A stretch of 64,000 bases of DNA from Candidatus Poribacteria bacterium (GTDB taxonomy: Bacteria; Poribacteria; WGA-4E; WGA-3G), in the NCBI GenBank assembly GCA_026702755.1, contig JAPPBX010000001.1, positions 62,001 to 126,000 of the forward strand, in the 5' to 3' direction. Under the pieces are notes generated by a model. The model did no database searches and was not told the origin of the DNA. It saw only the letters and a list, made by a program, of their open reading frames with translations. The number at the start of each line of letters is the position of its first letter. Position 1 is the stretch's first letter. Both the position numbers and the translations under genes were made by a program. This document shows positions 51,541-60,180 of this stretch, in pieces.

Positions 51541-52935
51541 ATGGCAAAACAGCCAAATATTGTATTGATGGGAGTTGATTCCCTTCTCGCAACACACATG
51601 AGTTGTTACGGGTATCATAGACTGACGACACCGCATATCGATAGGTTTGCAGAGGGTGCCACCCTTTTTGAGAAAACCTATAGCGCGCACATTCCAACAA
51701 CGAGTGCTTATGCCTCAATGCTCACCGGCTTAGATACCTTCAGCACACAAGTCGTTGCTTTGCGGCACCAAGGACCGCTCCGTGAAGAGGTCAAAACGTT
51801 GCCGGAAATCCTTCGGGACGCAGGCTACGATACCACCTGTGTCGGATTCGGTGGTCCAAGTGCACGTGGGTTTGATACCTATCTCGACTTCTCTGGATGG
51901 GGTCCCGATGAAAGCGGACGTAGTCCGAAAGCGGAAAATCTGAACAAAACCACACTCCCAGAACTGAATAGACTCATAGATCAGAGCGACGAGAAACCGT
52001 TCTTCCTATTCCTACGCCACATGGACCCTCACTCCCCGTATCTACCGCCCGCACCTTATGAACGGACATTTTACCACGGCGATGAGTGCGATCCGAGCAA
52101 CAAATCAATGGAGCCGGTGATGGCGTTTAAACCGTTTTGCGACTATTTTGCTTCTTGGATGCCACCCGGAATCACCGACAAGGATTACGTCATCGCGCAA
52201 TACGACGGCGCAATCGCTTATATGGACGCGTGCATTCAGACGCTCTTTAATGCCCTCGAAACGCGCGGGGTGATGGACGAAACTATTGTCGTTATCAACG
52301 GTGATCACGGCGAAACCCTCTACGATCACGAGTGCTGGTTCGATCATCATGGACTCTACGATGTCACCTTGCATGTACCGCTTATCATCCGTTATCCAGG
52401 GCGCGTGCCCGCCGGAAAACGGGTCGCTGGATACAACCAACACAAAGACCTCGTGCCGACGCTCCTTGAATTAGCGGATATTCAAACAGACATCGCATTC
52501 GATGGAGAGAGCCTTACCCCCTTAATGAACGGTGAGATAACCTCCTACGAGAGTGAGTTTTATATCACAGAATGCACATGGATGCGCAAACATGGCTGGC
52601 GGACCCCCGAATGGAAACTCATCGTCGCACTTGAACCGGACTTCCACTTCAAGCCCCCTGTTGAACTCTATAACCTTATCCAAGATCCTGACGAAAACAA
52701 CAATCTCGTCGATGAACATCCGGATATCGTCAATACACTTGAAACACGGATGAAGAGCTGGATTCTCCAGCGAGAACAGGAAACAGGTTTGACGAACCCG
52801 ATCATGACACAGGGCGATTGGCACGGACATAAAGGGGTCGGCCCCTTCAAGTCATCCGAACAGGCATACGACACAATGCACATCGGGAATCCGGGTGAAG
52901 CCGCACGTTTACAAGCGAAATCTCGCGATGAATAG
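51541..52935 (+). CDS. Sulfatase-fold (alkaline phosphatase superfamily) hydrolase without formylglycine site
   Basis: 464 aa. NIVLMGVDSLLATHMSCYGY, TPHIDRFAEGATLFEKTYS and the metal motif VINGDHGETLYDH place it in the sulfatase family. At the position of the C/S-x-P-x-R modification motif it reads TTSAY (residues 53-57), followed by the usual ASMLTG, so a formylglycine is not possible; Thr53 would be the nucleophile, as in phosphodiesterases and LtaS-type transferases of this superfamily. The likely substrate is a phosphodiester or phosphoglycerol rather than a sulfate ester; this is inference. AAAGGAG precedes the ATG. Confidence 0.87.
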   Translation: MAKQPNIVLMGVDSLLATHMSCYGYHRLTTPHIDRFAEGATLFEKTYSAHIPTTSAYASMLTGLDTFSTQVVALRHQGPLREEVKTLPEILRDAGYDTTCVGFGGPSARGFDTYLDFSGWGPDESGRSPKAENLNKTTLPELNRLIDQSDEKPFFLFLRHMDPHSPYLPPAPYERTFYHGDECDPSNKSMEPVMAFKPFCDYFASWMPPGITDKDYVIAQYDGAIAYMDACIQTLFNALETRGVMDETIVVINGDHGETLYDHECWFDHHGLYDVTLHVPLIIRYPGRVPAGKRVAGYNQHKDLVPTLLELADIQTDIAFDGESLTPLMNGEITSYESEFYITECTWMRKHGWRTPEWKLIVALEPDFHFKPPVELYNLIQDPDENNNLVDEHPDIVNTLETRMKSWILQREQETGLTNPIMTQGDWHGHKGVGPFKSSEQAYDTMHIGNPGEAARLQAKSRDE

Positions 52936-53048
52936 CCAAATAGCCGTCGGCTGTCAGCTGTCAGTAGTCGGCGGTCAGCAAGAGGTCTCTGATTAAATCA
53001 GACATCTCTTTACTGATTGCTGACAACTGATGGTTTCCGATAGCCATT
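52932..53048. repeat. Dispersed palindromic repeat supplying the sulfatase-fold stop
   Basis: GAATAGCC at the 5' end contains the TAG stop (52933-52935). GCCGTCGGCTGTCAGCTGTC, CAGCAAGAGGT and, inverted, TCTTTACTGATTGCTGAC and CCGATAGCCATT form the arms. Confidence 0.75.
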
Positions 53049-53064
53049 AGAAAAGGAACATCGA

Positions 53065-53886
53065 ATGCCAGATTATAGACGAGATCAGGTTTTAGAACGA
53101 CTGAAAACAGAATTAGATAGAGACAATCATCTACTTGCTGTCGGTGCTGGGACGGGTATCACGGCAAAATTCGCTGAACAGGGTGGAGCAGACCTGATTG
53201 TAATTTACAACTCTGGTCGCTATCGGATGTCAGGGTTCGGATCCTGCGCTGGACTGTTGGCTTACGGCGATGCAAACGCCATCGTCATGGAGATGGGTGA
53301 ACGCGAGGTCCTACCTGTTGTCAAAGAGACACCTGTCATCGCTGGGGTCAACGGCACAGATCCGACGCGCCGTATGAGCAATTTCCTCAAGCAGGTCCGC
53401 GATGTCGGCTTTGATGGTGTGAATAACTTTCCCACCGTTGGTGTGATTGACGGCACTTTTCGGGTGACGCTTGAAGAGACAGGAATGGGTTTCTATAAAG
53501 AAGTTGAGACGATCGGTATCGCCCATGAGATGGATCTCTTCACCATCGTCTATGTTTTCAACCCAGAAGAGTCTGAGAATATGGCAAAAGTCGGTGCGGA
53601 TGTTATTATTGCCCACATGGGGACTACAATAGGTGGCACCATCGGTGCGGAAACAGCCTTCACGCTTGAAGATGCGGCGGTGCGTGTCCAAGAAATCTGT
53701 GACGCTGCACAAGCGATAAACCCGGATGTCATCTGCCTCGCACACGGCGGTCCCATCTCAAAGGCACCCGAGGCGGCGTTTATCAATGAAAAAACGGATA
53801 CCGTCGGCTTCGTGGGTGCATCCAGCATTGAACGGTTTGCCTGTGAGGAAAGTATTCCACGGATTACAGCTTCGTTTAAGGAATAG
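53065..53886 (+). CDS. TIM-barrel PEP hydrolase-like protein
   Basis: 273 aa. Matches the TIM-barrel signal-transduction / phosphoenolpyruvate-hydrolase-like family (TIM-br_sig_trns): LLAVGAGTGITAKFAEQGGADLIVIYNSGRYRM, GFGSCAGLLAYGDAN, PVIAGVNGTDP, NFPTVGVIDGTFR and HMGTTIGGTIGA. The catalytic role in this organism is unknown. GAAAAGGAACATCGA lies before the ATG; the gene follows the sulfatase-fold gene by 129 bases of repeat DNA. Confidence 0.88.
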   Translation: MPDYRRDQVLERLKTELDRDNHLLAVGAGTGITAKFAEQGGADLIVIYNSGRYRMSGFGSCAGLLAYGDANAIVMEMGEREVLPVVKETPVIAGVNGTDPTRRMSNFLKQVRDVGFDGVNNFPTVGVIDGTFRVTLEETGMGFYKEVETIGIAHEMDLFTIVYVFNPEESENMAKVGADVIIAHMGTTIGGTIGAETAFTLEDAAVRVQEICDAAQAINPDVICLAHGGPISKAPEAAFINEKTDTVGFVGASSIERFACEESIPRITASFKE

Positions 53887-53894
53887 ATCAGAAC

Positions 53895-54014
53895 AGGATT
53901 TACGCAAATTGAACAGAGAAAGAATATATTTTACTAAAAAGTTGTTATTTCGTTTTATTTAACGCCCTAAGTCCCACTCATCAGGGGGACTTTAAGGGGA
54001 AATGCGTAAGTCCT
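53895..54014. repeat. MITE-like element with AGGA(C/T)TTACGCA ends, second copy
   Basis: AGGATTTACGCA (53895-53906) and TGCGTAAGTCCT (54003-54014) match at 11 of 12 as terminal inverted repeats. The ends correspond to those at 9510-9632 but the interior is unrelated. Confidence 0.6.
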
Positions 54015-54099
54015 ATTAGCATTAAATCTATTAGACTATCTATGCTATAGTGATGTTTTGTTCCTGCAACCAGCGATAGCGAACCCCGACAAGCACGCC

Positions 54100-54226
54100 G
54101 CTCTAAAAACGAAGAAACGTTGCGTTTCACTCGCAATTTGGGGATTCAAAGGTTTCGATGAACCGTGAGATTGATTTTCTCCCTTCACTTGTTTTGGAGC
54201 ATTCGTTCAACCCAACCTACAAGTTA
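54100..54226. repeat. Relative of the CCCAACCTAC repeat
   Basis: Ends in CGTTCAACCCAACCTACAA and shares TTTCACTCG, TTGATTTTCT and the end block with the copy near 24.7-24.82 kb. The left GTAGGTTGGG end is not present, so it looks truncated. Confidence 0.45.
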
Positions 54227-54240
54227 TATGCGATGCCTTC

Positions 54241-54326
54241 TACTGCCATCGGAGATTCCTTTCAAGTAGGTGGATATTATACCACAACGTTAGTTTAGAG
54301 GGTGGCCCTAATTTTCGATGGCAGTA
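54241..54326. repeat. Repeats flanking the restriction-modification cassette, left side
   Basis: TACTGCCATCGGAGATTC (54241-54258) matches TACTGCCCTCGGAAATTC (56189-56206) at 16 of 18 positions in direct orientation. An inverted partner CGATGGCAGTA lies at 54316-54326, just before the nuclease gene. They may mark the ends of a transferred cassette, or an operator. Confidence 0.5.
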
Positions 54327-54339
54327 CAGGGAAATAACT

Positions 54340-55119
54340 ATGAATCGTTGGACGCAGCTAAGTATTGAGTTTGCCAATCAGAGAAACTATCTAGATGAAT
54401 TGTTTCGTGTTTATCCAACAATTCCCGAAGGAATTCGAGATATTGATGAAGATCTATGGGAACAAGTAGAACAGTCATTTCAGGAAAGAGACAATACCGC
54501 GCTGTTAAATGCATTACTCAAATTAGACTTGTTCCCAATAAAAGATTCCTATGTTGCGTATCTGAAAAGGGACAAGAGTGCAATAGGGAAAAACCCAAAT
54601 ACAGTTGATAGATTATGTGGTAGACTTTATGAAATGGGATTAGAGAAAATTTACGAACGTTCCTCTAAGCCGAAAGAAACAAATAGGCAAATTGGCCCCT
54701 TATTTAGACGCTGGTTAAACAAAGGGGCATTGGGCGTTCAACCCATTTCTCTTGAAGATTTTCTTGCGTCAGACGATAATGCTGTCTTGGATGCGAGCGA
54801 CGCTCAAATGAAGGACTTTGCCAAAGAACAACTAAACTACACGCGCAACAAAGGATTAGATTTTCTCGCAAGATTTAACGGTAAATATGTAATCGGCGAA
54901 GCCAAATTTTTAACCGACTTCGGAGGGCATCAAAACGCGCAATTTGATGATGCAATACGTGTTGTCGAAACGGAGGTCAACGCTGTTTCGGTTGCCATTT
55001 TAGATGGAGTTCTCTATATCAGAGGGCGTACTAAAATGTATCGTGCGATTACCCAAGACTTAACCCAGTATAACATCATGAGTGCATTGGTTTTAAGAGA
55101 GTTTTTATATCAACTCTGA
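54340..55119 (+). CDS. Restriction endonuclease of the restriction-modification pair
   Basis: 259 aa. The C-terminal half has GLDFLARFNGKYVIGEAKFLTDFGGHQNAQFDDA, a PD-(D/E)xK-type core (the D of GLDF, then E-x-K in GEAK). A similar layout occurs in type II enzymes; the exact specificity cannot be read from the sequence. It is 11 bases from a methyltransferase gene. Its base composition is AT-richer than its neighbours, consistent with transfer. The start ATG 54340 has CAGGGAAAT upstream. Confidence 0.8.
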   Translation: MNRWTQLSIEFANQRNYLDELFRVYPTIPEGIRDIDEDLWEQVEQSFQERDNTALLNALLKLDLFPIKDSYVAYLKRDKSAIGKNPNTVDRLCGRLYEMGLEKIYERSSKPKETNRQIGPLFRRWLNKGALGVQPISLEDFLASDDNAVLDASDAQMKDFAKEQLNYTRNKGLDFLARFNGKYVIGEAKFLTDFGGHQNAQFDDAIRVVETEVNAVSVAILDGVLYIRGRTKMYRAITQDLTQYNIMSALVLREFLYQL

Positions 55120-55130
55120 AGGGTTATCAA

Positions 55131-56150
55131 ATGCAGAATTTGATTATAAAAGGCGACAACATCAAAGGGCTTGAATATCTTCTGAATGAAAGAGGTCTAA
55201 AGGGCAGGATTGATTTGGTCTATATAGATCCGCCGTTTGCCACCAATAGCCATTTTACAATTACAGATGAAAGAGCATCTACGATAAGCAGTTCCCGAAA
55301 AGGTGATGTTGCTTATTCAGACAGATTGACCGGAAAACAATTTATTGAGTTTTTAAGAGACAGATTACTGTTGCTCAAAGAACTGCTGTCAGATGAAGGC
55401 TCTATTTATCTGCATATTGACTATAAAGTTGGGCATTATGTAAAGGTTATGATGGATGAAGTGTTTGGAATGAATAATTTCAGAAATGACATCACCAGGA
55501 TAAAGTGTAACCCCAAAAATTTCCAGCGAATAGGATACGGAAATATAAAAGACCTGATCTTATTCTATTCTAAATCTTCAAAACCTATATGGAATGAACC
55601 GAAAGAGCCCTATACGCCAGAAGATTTAGTGCGATTATTTCCTAAAGTCAAAAAAGGAAGAAGGTATACTACAGTGCCGATTCATGCCCCGGGAGAGACA
55701 GAAAATGGTGAATCGAGCAAAGCATTCAAAGGATTACCTCCTCCGAAGGGACGGCATTGGCGAACAGATGTGCAGACCTTGGAAAAATGGGATGAGGCGG
55801 GTCTGATAGAGTGGTCATCGAGGGGAAACCCTAGAAAAATAATCTTTGCGGATGAGCAGATAGGTAAAAGGGTTCAAGATATTTGGGAGTATAAAGACCC
55901 CCAATCCCCAACCTATCCAACGGAAAAAAATCCAGACCTGTTAGACCGAATTATTAAAACTTCTTCTAATCCTGAAAGTATGGTTTTGGATTGTTTTTGT
56001 GGTTCAGGAACAACTCTGAAATCTGCACATCTGCTAAATAGAAGGTGGATAGGCATAGACCAATCAGAGCAGGCTATAAAAGCAACAATTGGCAAATTGA
56101 GTGCAGTTGACAGCCTACTCTCTAAATATGAGTTCATATCCTTGCTTTGA
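55131..56150 (+). CDS. Beta-class DNA amino-methyltransferase
   Basis: 339 aa. Motif IV LVYIDPPFATNSHF lies early, and motif I VLDCFCGSGTTLKSAHLL with WIGIDQSEQAIK late, the beta-class order; DPPF fits N6-adenine or N4-cytosine modification. YPTEKNPDLLDRII is the family-typical motif before motif I. It pairs with the adjacent nuclease to form a type II-like system. Confidence 0.92.
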   Translation: MQNLIIKGDNIKGLEYLLNERGLKGRIDLVYIDPPFATNSHFTITDERASTISSSRKGDVAYSDRLTGKQFIEFLRDRLLLLKELLSDEGSIYLHIDYKVGHYVKVMMDEVFGMNNFRNDITRIKCNPKNFQRIGYGNIKDLILFYSKSSKPIWNEPKEPYTPEDLVRLFPKVKKGRRYTTVPIHAPGETENGESSKAFKGLPPPKGRHWRTDVQTLEKWDEAGLIEWSSRGNPRKIIFADEQIGKRVQDIWEYKDPQSPTYPTEKNPDLLDRIIKTSSNPESMVLDCFCGSGTTLKSAHLLNRRWIGIDQSEQAIKATIGKLSAVDSLLSKYEFISLL

Positions 56151-56188
56151 CGCGGTTGAACGAATAAGGAGGGCAAGAGATAAAACTG

Positions 56189-56206
56189 TACTGCCCTCGG
56201 AAATTC
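56189..56206. repeat. Right-hand direct repeat of the restriction-modification cassette
   Basis: TACTGCCCTCGGAAATTC, 16 of 18 identical to 54241-54258, located 38 bases after the methyltransferase stop and 160 bases before purL. Confidence 0.5.
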
Positions 56207-56364
56207 GGACCACTGTCTAAACCAAGATTGGGACATAATAACCCAAGTTGCCACCTTTGAGTGGGAAAACACCTGTCTATGAACGCCTTAACGAAGAATT
56301 ATGCTTGACGATATTTGCAGCAAAATATCTTCAAAAAAACAACGAGTAAATAGTGGAGAAAGTA

Positions 56365-58761
56365 ATGTCCAGTACGGTTAAAGAAATAGAGATCCTAACT
56401 GCTGATGATGCTGAACTGATGCGTATCAGCCGAGAAGGAACGCTGTCCCTGAACTTGAACGAGATGAAGGCGATCCAGACGCATTTCGGAACGTTAGGAC
56501 GCAACCCAACCGACGTAGAAATAGAGACCATCGCCCAAACGTGGTCCGAGCATTGCGTTCACAAAACGTTTAAGAGCATCATCCTCTATTCCGAAGAGGA
56601 GAAAGAGGCGGAGCAGATTGACGGTTTGTTTCCCACCTACATCCAACGTGCAACGGAAGAGATAGCGAAGCCGTGGTGTGTCTCCGTCTTTTCAGACAAC
56701 GCTGGCATCATCGAATTCGATGATACATTCAACCTCGTCTTCAAAGTAGAGACGCACAACCACCCATCGGCAATTGAACCCTACGGCGGTGCAGGTACTG
56801 GTATCGGGGGGGTCATTCGCGACTCACTCGGCACGGGACTTGGTGCAAAACCGATCCTGAATACGGATGTCTTCTGTTTCGGGATGCCGGATACGCCTTA
56901 TGCACAACTGCCGAAAGGCACCCTTCATCCGAAACGTGTCTTTAAAGGGGTCGTCGCTGGCGTGCGCGACTACGGCAACCGGATGGGCATTCCGACAGCC
57001 AACGGTGCTATCCTCTTTGATACCCGTTATACCGCAAACCCACTTGTTTTCTGCGGAAATGTCGGCTTAATACCGAGAAACAGATGCGATAAATCCGTTG
57101 AACCTGGTGATTTTGTCGTCGCGATCGGCGGACAAACAGGACGCGATGGAATCCACGGTGCCACCTTCTCCTCCGCAGAACTCGACGATACCTCTGAAAA
57201 CCTCGGCAGCGTTGTACAGATCGGCAATCCAATTATGGAGAAGAAGATCGTTGATGCTTTGCTACAAGCACGCGATCGCAACCTGTATCGCTCGATCACC
57301 GACTGTGGCGCTGGAGGGTTTTCCTCTGCTGTTGGTGAGATGGGGGAACATGTAGGCGCGGAGGTGCATCTGGAACGTGTCTCCCTGAAATATGAAGGAC
57401 TCGCTCCCTGGGAAATCTGGCTGTCCGAAGCACAGGAACGCATGGTTATCGCTGTGCCACCTGAAAATATAGATGAACTCATAGAGATATGCGAAGCAGA
57501 AGTCGTTGAAGCCACCGTCCTCGGAACTTTCACAGACACACATCGGTTACAAGTGTTCTATGAAGGTGCGATAGTCGCCGACTTAGAGATGGAATTCTTG
57601 CACAACGGCTTACCGAAGCCTGTCAAGCAGGCAGTGTGGTCACCTCCAAATCACCCAGATATGGCATCGCGAGATGAAGAAATCGAAAACTATACTGAAG
57701 ATCTCAAACAGCTTCTCGCAAGCCCAAACATTGCAAGCAAAGAATCCGTCATTCGGCAATACGACCACGGTGTCCAAGGCGGTATAGTGATCAATCCGCT
57801 TGTCGGCGTAGAAAATGACGGACCCAGCGATGCATGCGTCGTTACGCCTGTTATCGGAAGTCGAAAAGGTGTCATCGTCGCGAACGGTATCAACCCGAAA
57901 TATAGCGATGTAGATCCCTATCTCAGTGCAGCGGCAGCGATCGATGAGGCACTGCGGAACATAGTTGCTGTCGGTGGAACGTTAGAAAAGACTGCGTTGT
58001 TAGATAATTTCTGTTGGGGAAACCCGGATAAACCCGACCGACTCGGCGAATTAGTCCGGGCGGCGAAAGCGTGCTACGACATCGCAAAGGCTTATGGAAC
58101 TCCCTTTATCTCTGGTAAAGACAGCCTCTACAACGAATACAGCGACACCACTACCGGTGAACAACGCGCAATTCCATCAACACTGCTTATCTCCGCTATC
58201 TGCGTTATGCCTAACATTCAGCGCGCTGTCACAATGGATGTAAAAACGCCCGGCAATTTCATCTATGTCGTCGGCAACACTTACGCCGAATTGGGGGGAT
58301 CGCACTACTTCGGTATCCACGGATTCATCGGAAACAACGCACCTGCCATCCGTCCCGATGAAGGTAAACTAACGATGGAACGCCTCAGCACTGCTATCAA
58401 CAACGGATTGGTGCGTTCTTGCCATGACTGTTCCGAAGGCGGTATCGGTGTCGCTGCAGCGGAGATGGCATTCGCAGGTGGATACGGAATGTCCCTAAAT
58501 CTCAGCGATGTCCCCATAGGTGATGAGATTACCGCTGACGACTATCTCTTGTTTTCTGAATCAAACAGTCGTTTCCTTGTAGAGATTGAGCCGCAACACC
58601 GCGAGGCTTACGAAAAGTACATGGCGGAAATACCGATAGGCTGTCTCGGCACCGTTACAGACACACCAGAATTTGTCATCACAGGAAAGAACAACCACCG
58701 AATAATTGACACCTCAATTGATACTCTCAAATCCGCATGGCAAACACCGTTGCATTCGTAA
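56365..58761 (+). CDS. purL: Phosphoribosylformylglycinamidine synthase, PurL subunit
   Basis: About 798 aa, the ATP-dependent synthetase subunit that makes FGAM in purine biosynthesis. VFKVETHNHPSAIEPYGGAG, GGQTGRDGIHGATFSS, ITDCGAGGFSSAVGEMG and HDCSEGGIGVAAAEMAFAGG are typical. GGAG before ATG 56365 is preferred over the frame opening at 56353. PurQ follows; a purS gene is not visible, so it may be elsewhere or absent. Confidence 0.95.
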   Translation: MSSTVKEIEILTADDAELMRISREGTLSLNLNEMKAIQTHFGTLGRNPTDVEIETIAQTWSEHCVHKTFKSIILYSEEEKEAEQIDGLFPTYIQRATEEIAKPWCVSVFSDNAGIIEFDDTFNLVFKVETHNHPSAIEPYGGAGTGIGGVIRDSLGTGLGAKPILNTDVFCFGMPDTPYAQLPKGTLHPKRVFKGVVAGVRDYGNRMGIPTANGAILFDTRYTANPLVFCGNVGLIPRNRCDKSVEPGDFVVAIGGQTGRDGIHGATFSSAELDDTSENLGSVVQIGNPIMEKKIVDALLQARDRNLYRSITDCGAGGFSSAVGEMGEHVGAEVHLERVSLKYEGLAPWEIWLSEAQERMVIAVPPENIDELIEICEAEVVEATVLGTFTDTHRLQVFYEGAIVADLEMEFLHNGLPKPVKQAVWSPPNHPDMASRDEEIENYTEDLKQLLASPNIASKESVIRQYDHGVQGGIVINPLVGVENDGPSDACVVTPVIGSRKGVIVANGINPKYSDVDPYLSAAAAIDEALRNIVAVGGTLEKTALLDNFCWGNPDKPDRLGELVRAAKACYDIAKAYGTPFISGKDSLYNEYSDTTTGEQRAIPSTLLISAICVMPNIQRAVTMDVKTPGNFIYVVGNTYAELGGSHYFGIHGFIGNNAPAIRPDEGKLTMERLSTAINNGLVRSCHDCSEGGIGVAAAEMAFAGGYGMSLNLSDVPIGDEITADDYLLFSESNSRFLVEIEPQHREAYEKYMAEIPIGCLGTVTDTPEFVITGKNNHRIIDTSIDTLKSAWQTPLHS

Positions 58762-58801
58762 CTTTTAAGCAAGTCGTGTGTTAAATTCACAAAGGATAAA
58801 A

Positions 58802-59587
58802 ATGGCAACACCAAAGGTACTCATTTTACGAACTGCAGGGACTAACTGCGATGCAGAGACAGAGACAGCGTTCCAACTCGCCGGGGCGGAGACAGCGTTA
58901 GTCCACATCCAACACCTCATATCTGGCAAAGCCAACCTCGCTGACTATCAGATCCTCGCTATCCCTGGTGGTTTCTCCTACGGCGATGATATTGCAGCCG
59001 GTATTTTATTAGCGATTGAGATGAGACACAAACTGACAAGTACGCTCAATCGGTTTGTCGCAGACGGTAAACTGATACTCGGTATATGCAATGGATTCCA
59101 AGTCCTCGTCCGGACAGGCTTATTGCCCGGGAACGACACCTTAGAAATGACACAACGAGCGACGTTAGCAATGAACGCCTCGGCAAAATTCGAGTGTCGG
59201 TGGGTAGATTTGGAAACGCAGGAAAGTCCGTGCGTCTTTACAAAAGATATCAAAGCCCGTGTCTATCTTCCCGTCGCGCATGCTGAGGGTCGGTTTACTG
59301 CTCCCGAAGATGTGCTGTCAGAAGTAGAAGCGAACAATCAGGTTGTGTTTCGATATGCCGAAAGCAGATACCCAAACAATCCGAACGGTTCTGATGCCGA
59401 CATCGCTGGCATCTGCGATGCAACGGGTAGAATCTTCGGTTTGATGCCTCATCCGGAACGTTTCCTAATGAAATGGAATCACCCGCGCTGGACCCGGCTT
59501 TCAGAAACACAAGATACTGACTCTGAAGAGGGCGACGGACTGATCATCTTCAAAAACGCTGTTAATTACGTCAAATCGAACCTTTAA
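58802..59587 (+). CDS. purQ: Phosphoribosylformylglycinamidine synthase, PurQ glutaminase subunit
   Basis: 261 aa class I amidotransferase delivering ammonia to PurL. LRTAGTNCDAETETAF, PGGFSYGDDIAAGI, the nucleophile in ILGICNGFQVL and the His/Glu in LMPHPERFLMKW are clear. AAAGGA precedes ATG 58802; the gene follows purL by 40 bases. Confidence 0.95.
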   Translation: MATPKVLILRTAGTNCDAETETAFQLAGAETALVHIQHLISGKANLADYQILAIPGGFSYGDDIAAGILLAIEMRHKLTSTLNRFVADGKLILGICNGFQVLVRTGLLPGNDTLEMTQRATLAMNASAKFECRWVDLETQESPCVFTKDIKARVYLPVAHAEGRFTAPEDVLSEVEANNQVVFRYAESRYPNNPNGSDADIAGICDATGRIFGLMPHPERFLMKWNHPRWTRLSETQDTDSEEGDGLIIFKNAVNYVKSNL

Positions 59588-59640
59588 CATGGTAAATTCC
59601 GTATATTTAAAAGCAGTGTGTTCCAAAACGCTCAGAAAAA

Positions 59641-60075
59641 ATGCTGGATAAATTAACGCGTCGCCTCCTTCCATTCTATATGAAATTGCCTGTCTTTTGG
59701 GCGTTTATAGTGGTTTCAGTGCTGGGGCAGCTGCTTTGGGTCGCTATCATTTCCCAAGACGTATTCATTGATCTTCGCTGGTCAAGTTTCGGCTACGGCT
59801 TAGGAATTGCTTTAGGATTTATGCAAGGGAAGTGGACCTCTCGGTTATGGCAGCAGTCCTATTTAAAGGTTTTAAAACGGCAGATAATCTTCTGGGAAGC
59901 GAAAGGTGCGAAACTTCTCACTTTTTATACCTGTGTTGCGCTCGGTTTACCGATTCTCTGTCCATTCCTCACCCGCTCACTTGATACATTAGCAGGTATC
60001 CAATCTTATGTCTTCGGTTTTATCGGTGCGATGAACGTAGCACTGCTGTTATGGGTGCGACGGATGCCGAAGTGA
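59641..60075 (+). CDS. Hypothetical polytopic membrane protein
   Basis: 144 aa, about four hydrophobic stretches: VFWAFIVVSVLGQLLWVAII, FGYGLGIALGFMQ, LLTFYTCVALGLPILCPFL and VFGFIGAMNVALLLWV. No family recognised. It lies 53 bases after purQ and 105 bases before the next gene; the ribosome-binding site is weak. Confidence 0.6.
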   Translation: MLDKLTRRLLPFYMKLPVFWAFIVVSVLGQLLWVAIISQDVFIDLRWSSFGYGLGIALGFMQGKWTSRLWQQSYLKVLKRQIIFWEAKGAKLLTFYTCVALGLPILCPFLTRSLDTLAGIQSYVFGFIGAMNVALLLWVRRMPK

Positions 60076-60180
60076 ATATAGCAAGAGAAATTTCTGTACC
60101 ATGATTGAAAATTCGTCACAGATGTGGTAAACTTTATAGTACAAATGAAAGACTCGGAATTACCGTTGGAGAACTTCACT

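Noticed and set aside
33889-53048. CRISPR array
   Set aside because: The repeats are palindromic, degenerate and scattered in single gene gaps, without regular spacers or cas genes.
54340-55119. Assignment of the nuclease to a named type II specificity
   Set aside because: The PD-(D/E)xK core is visible, but the sequence alone does not allow the recognition site or a named isoschizomer to be assigned.
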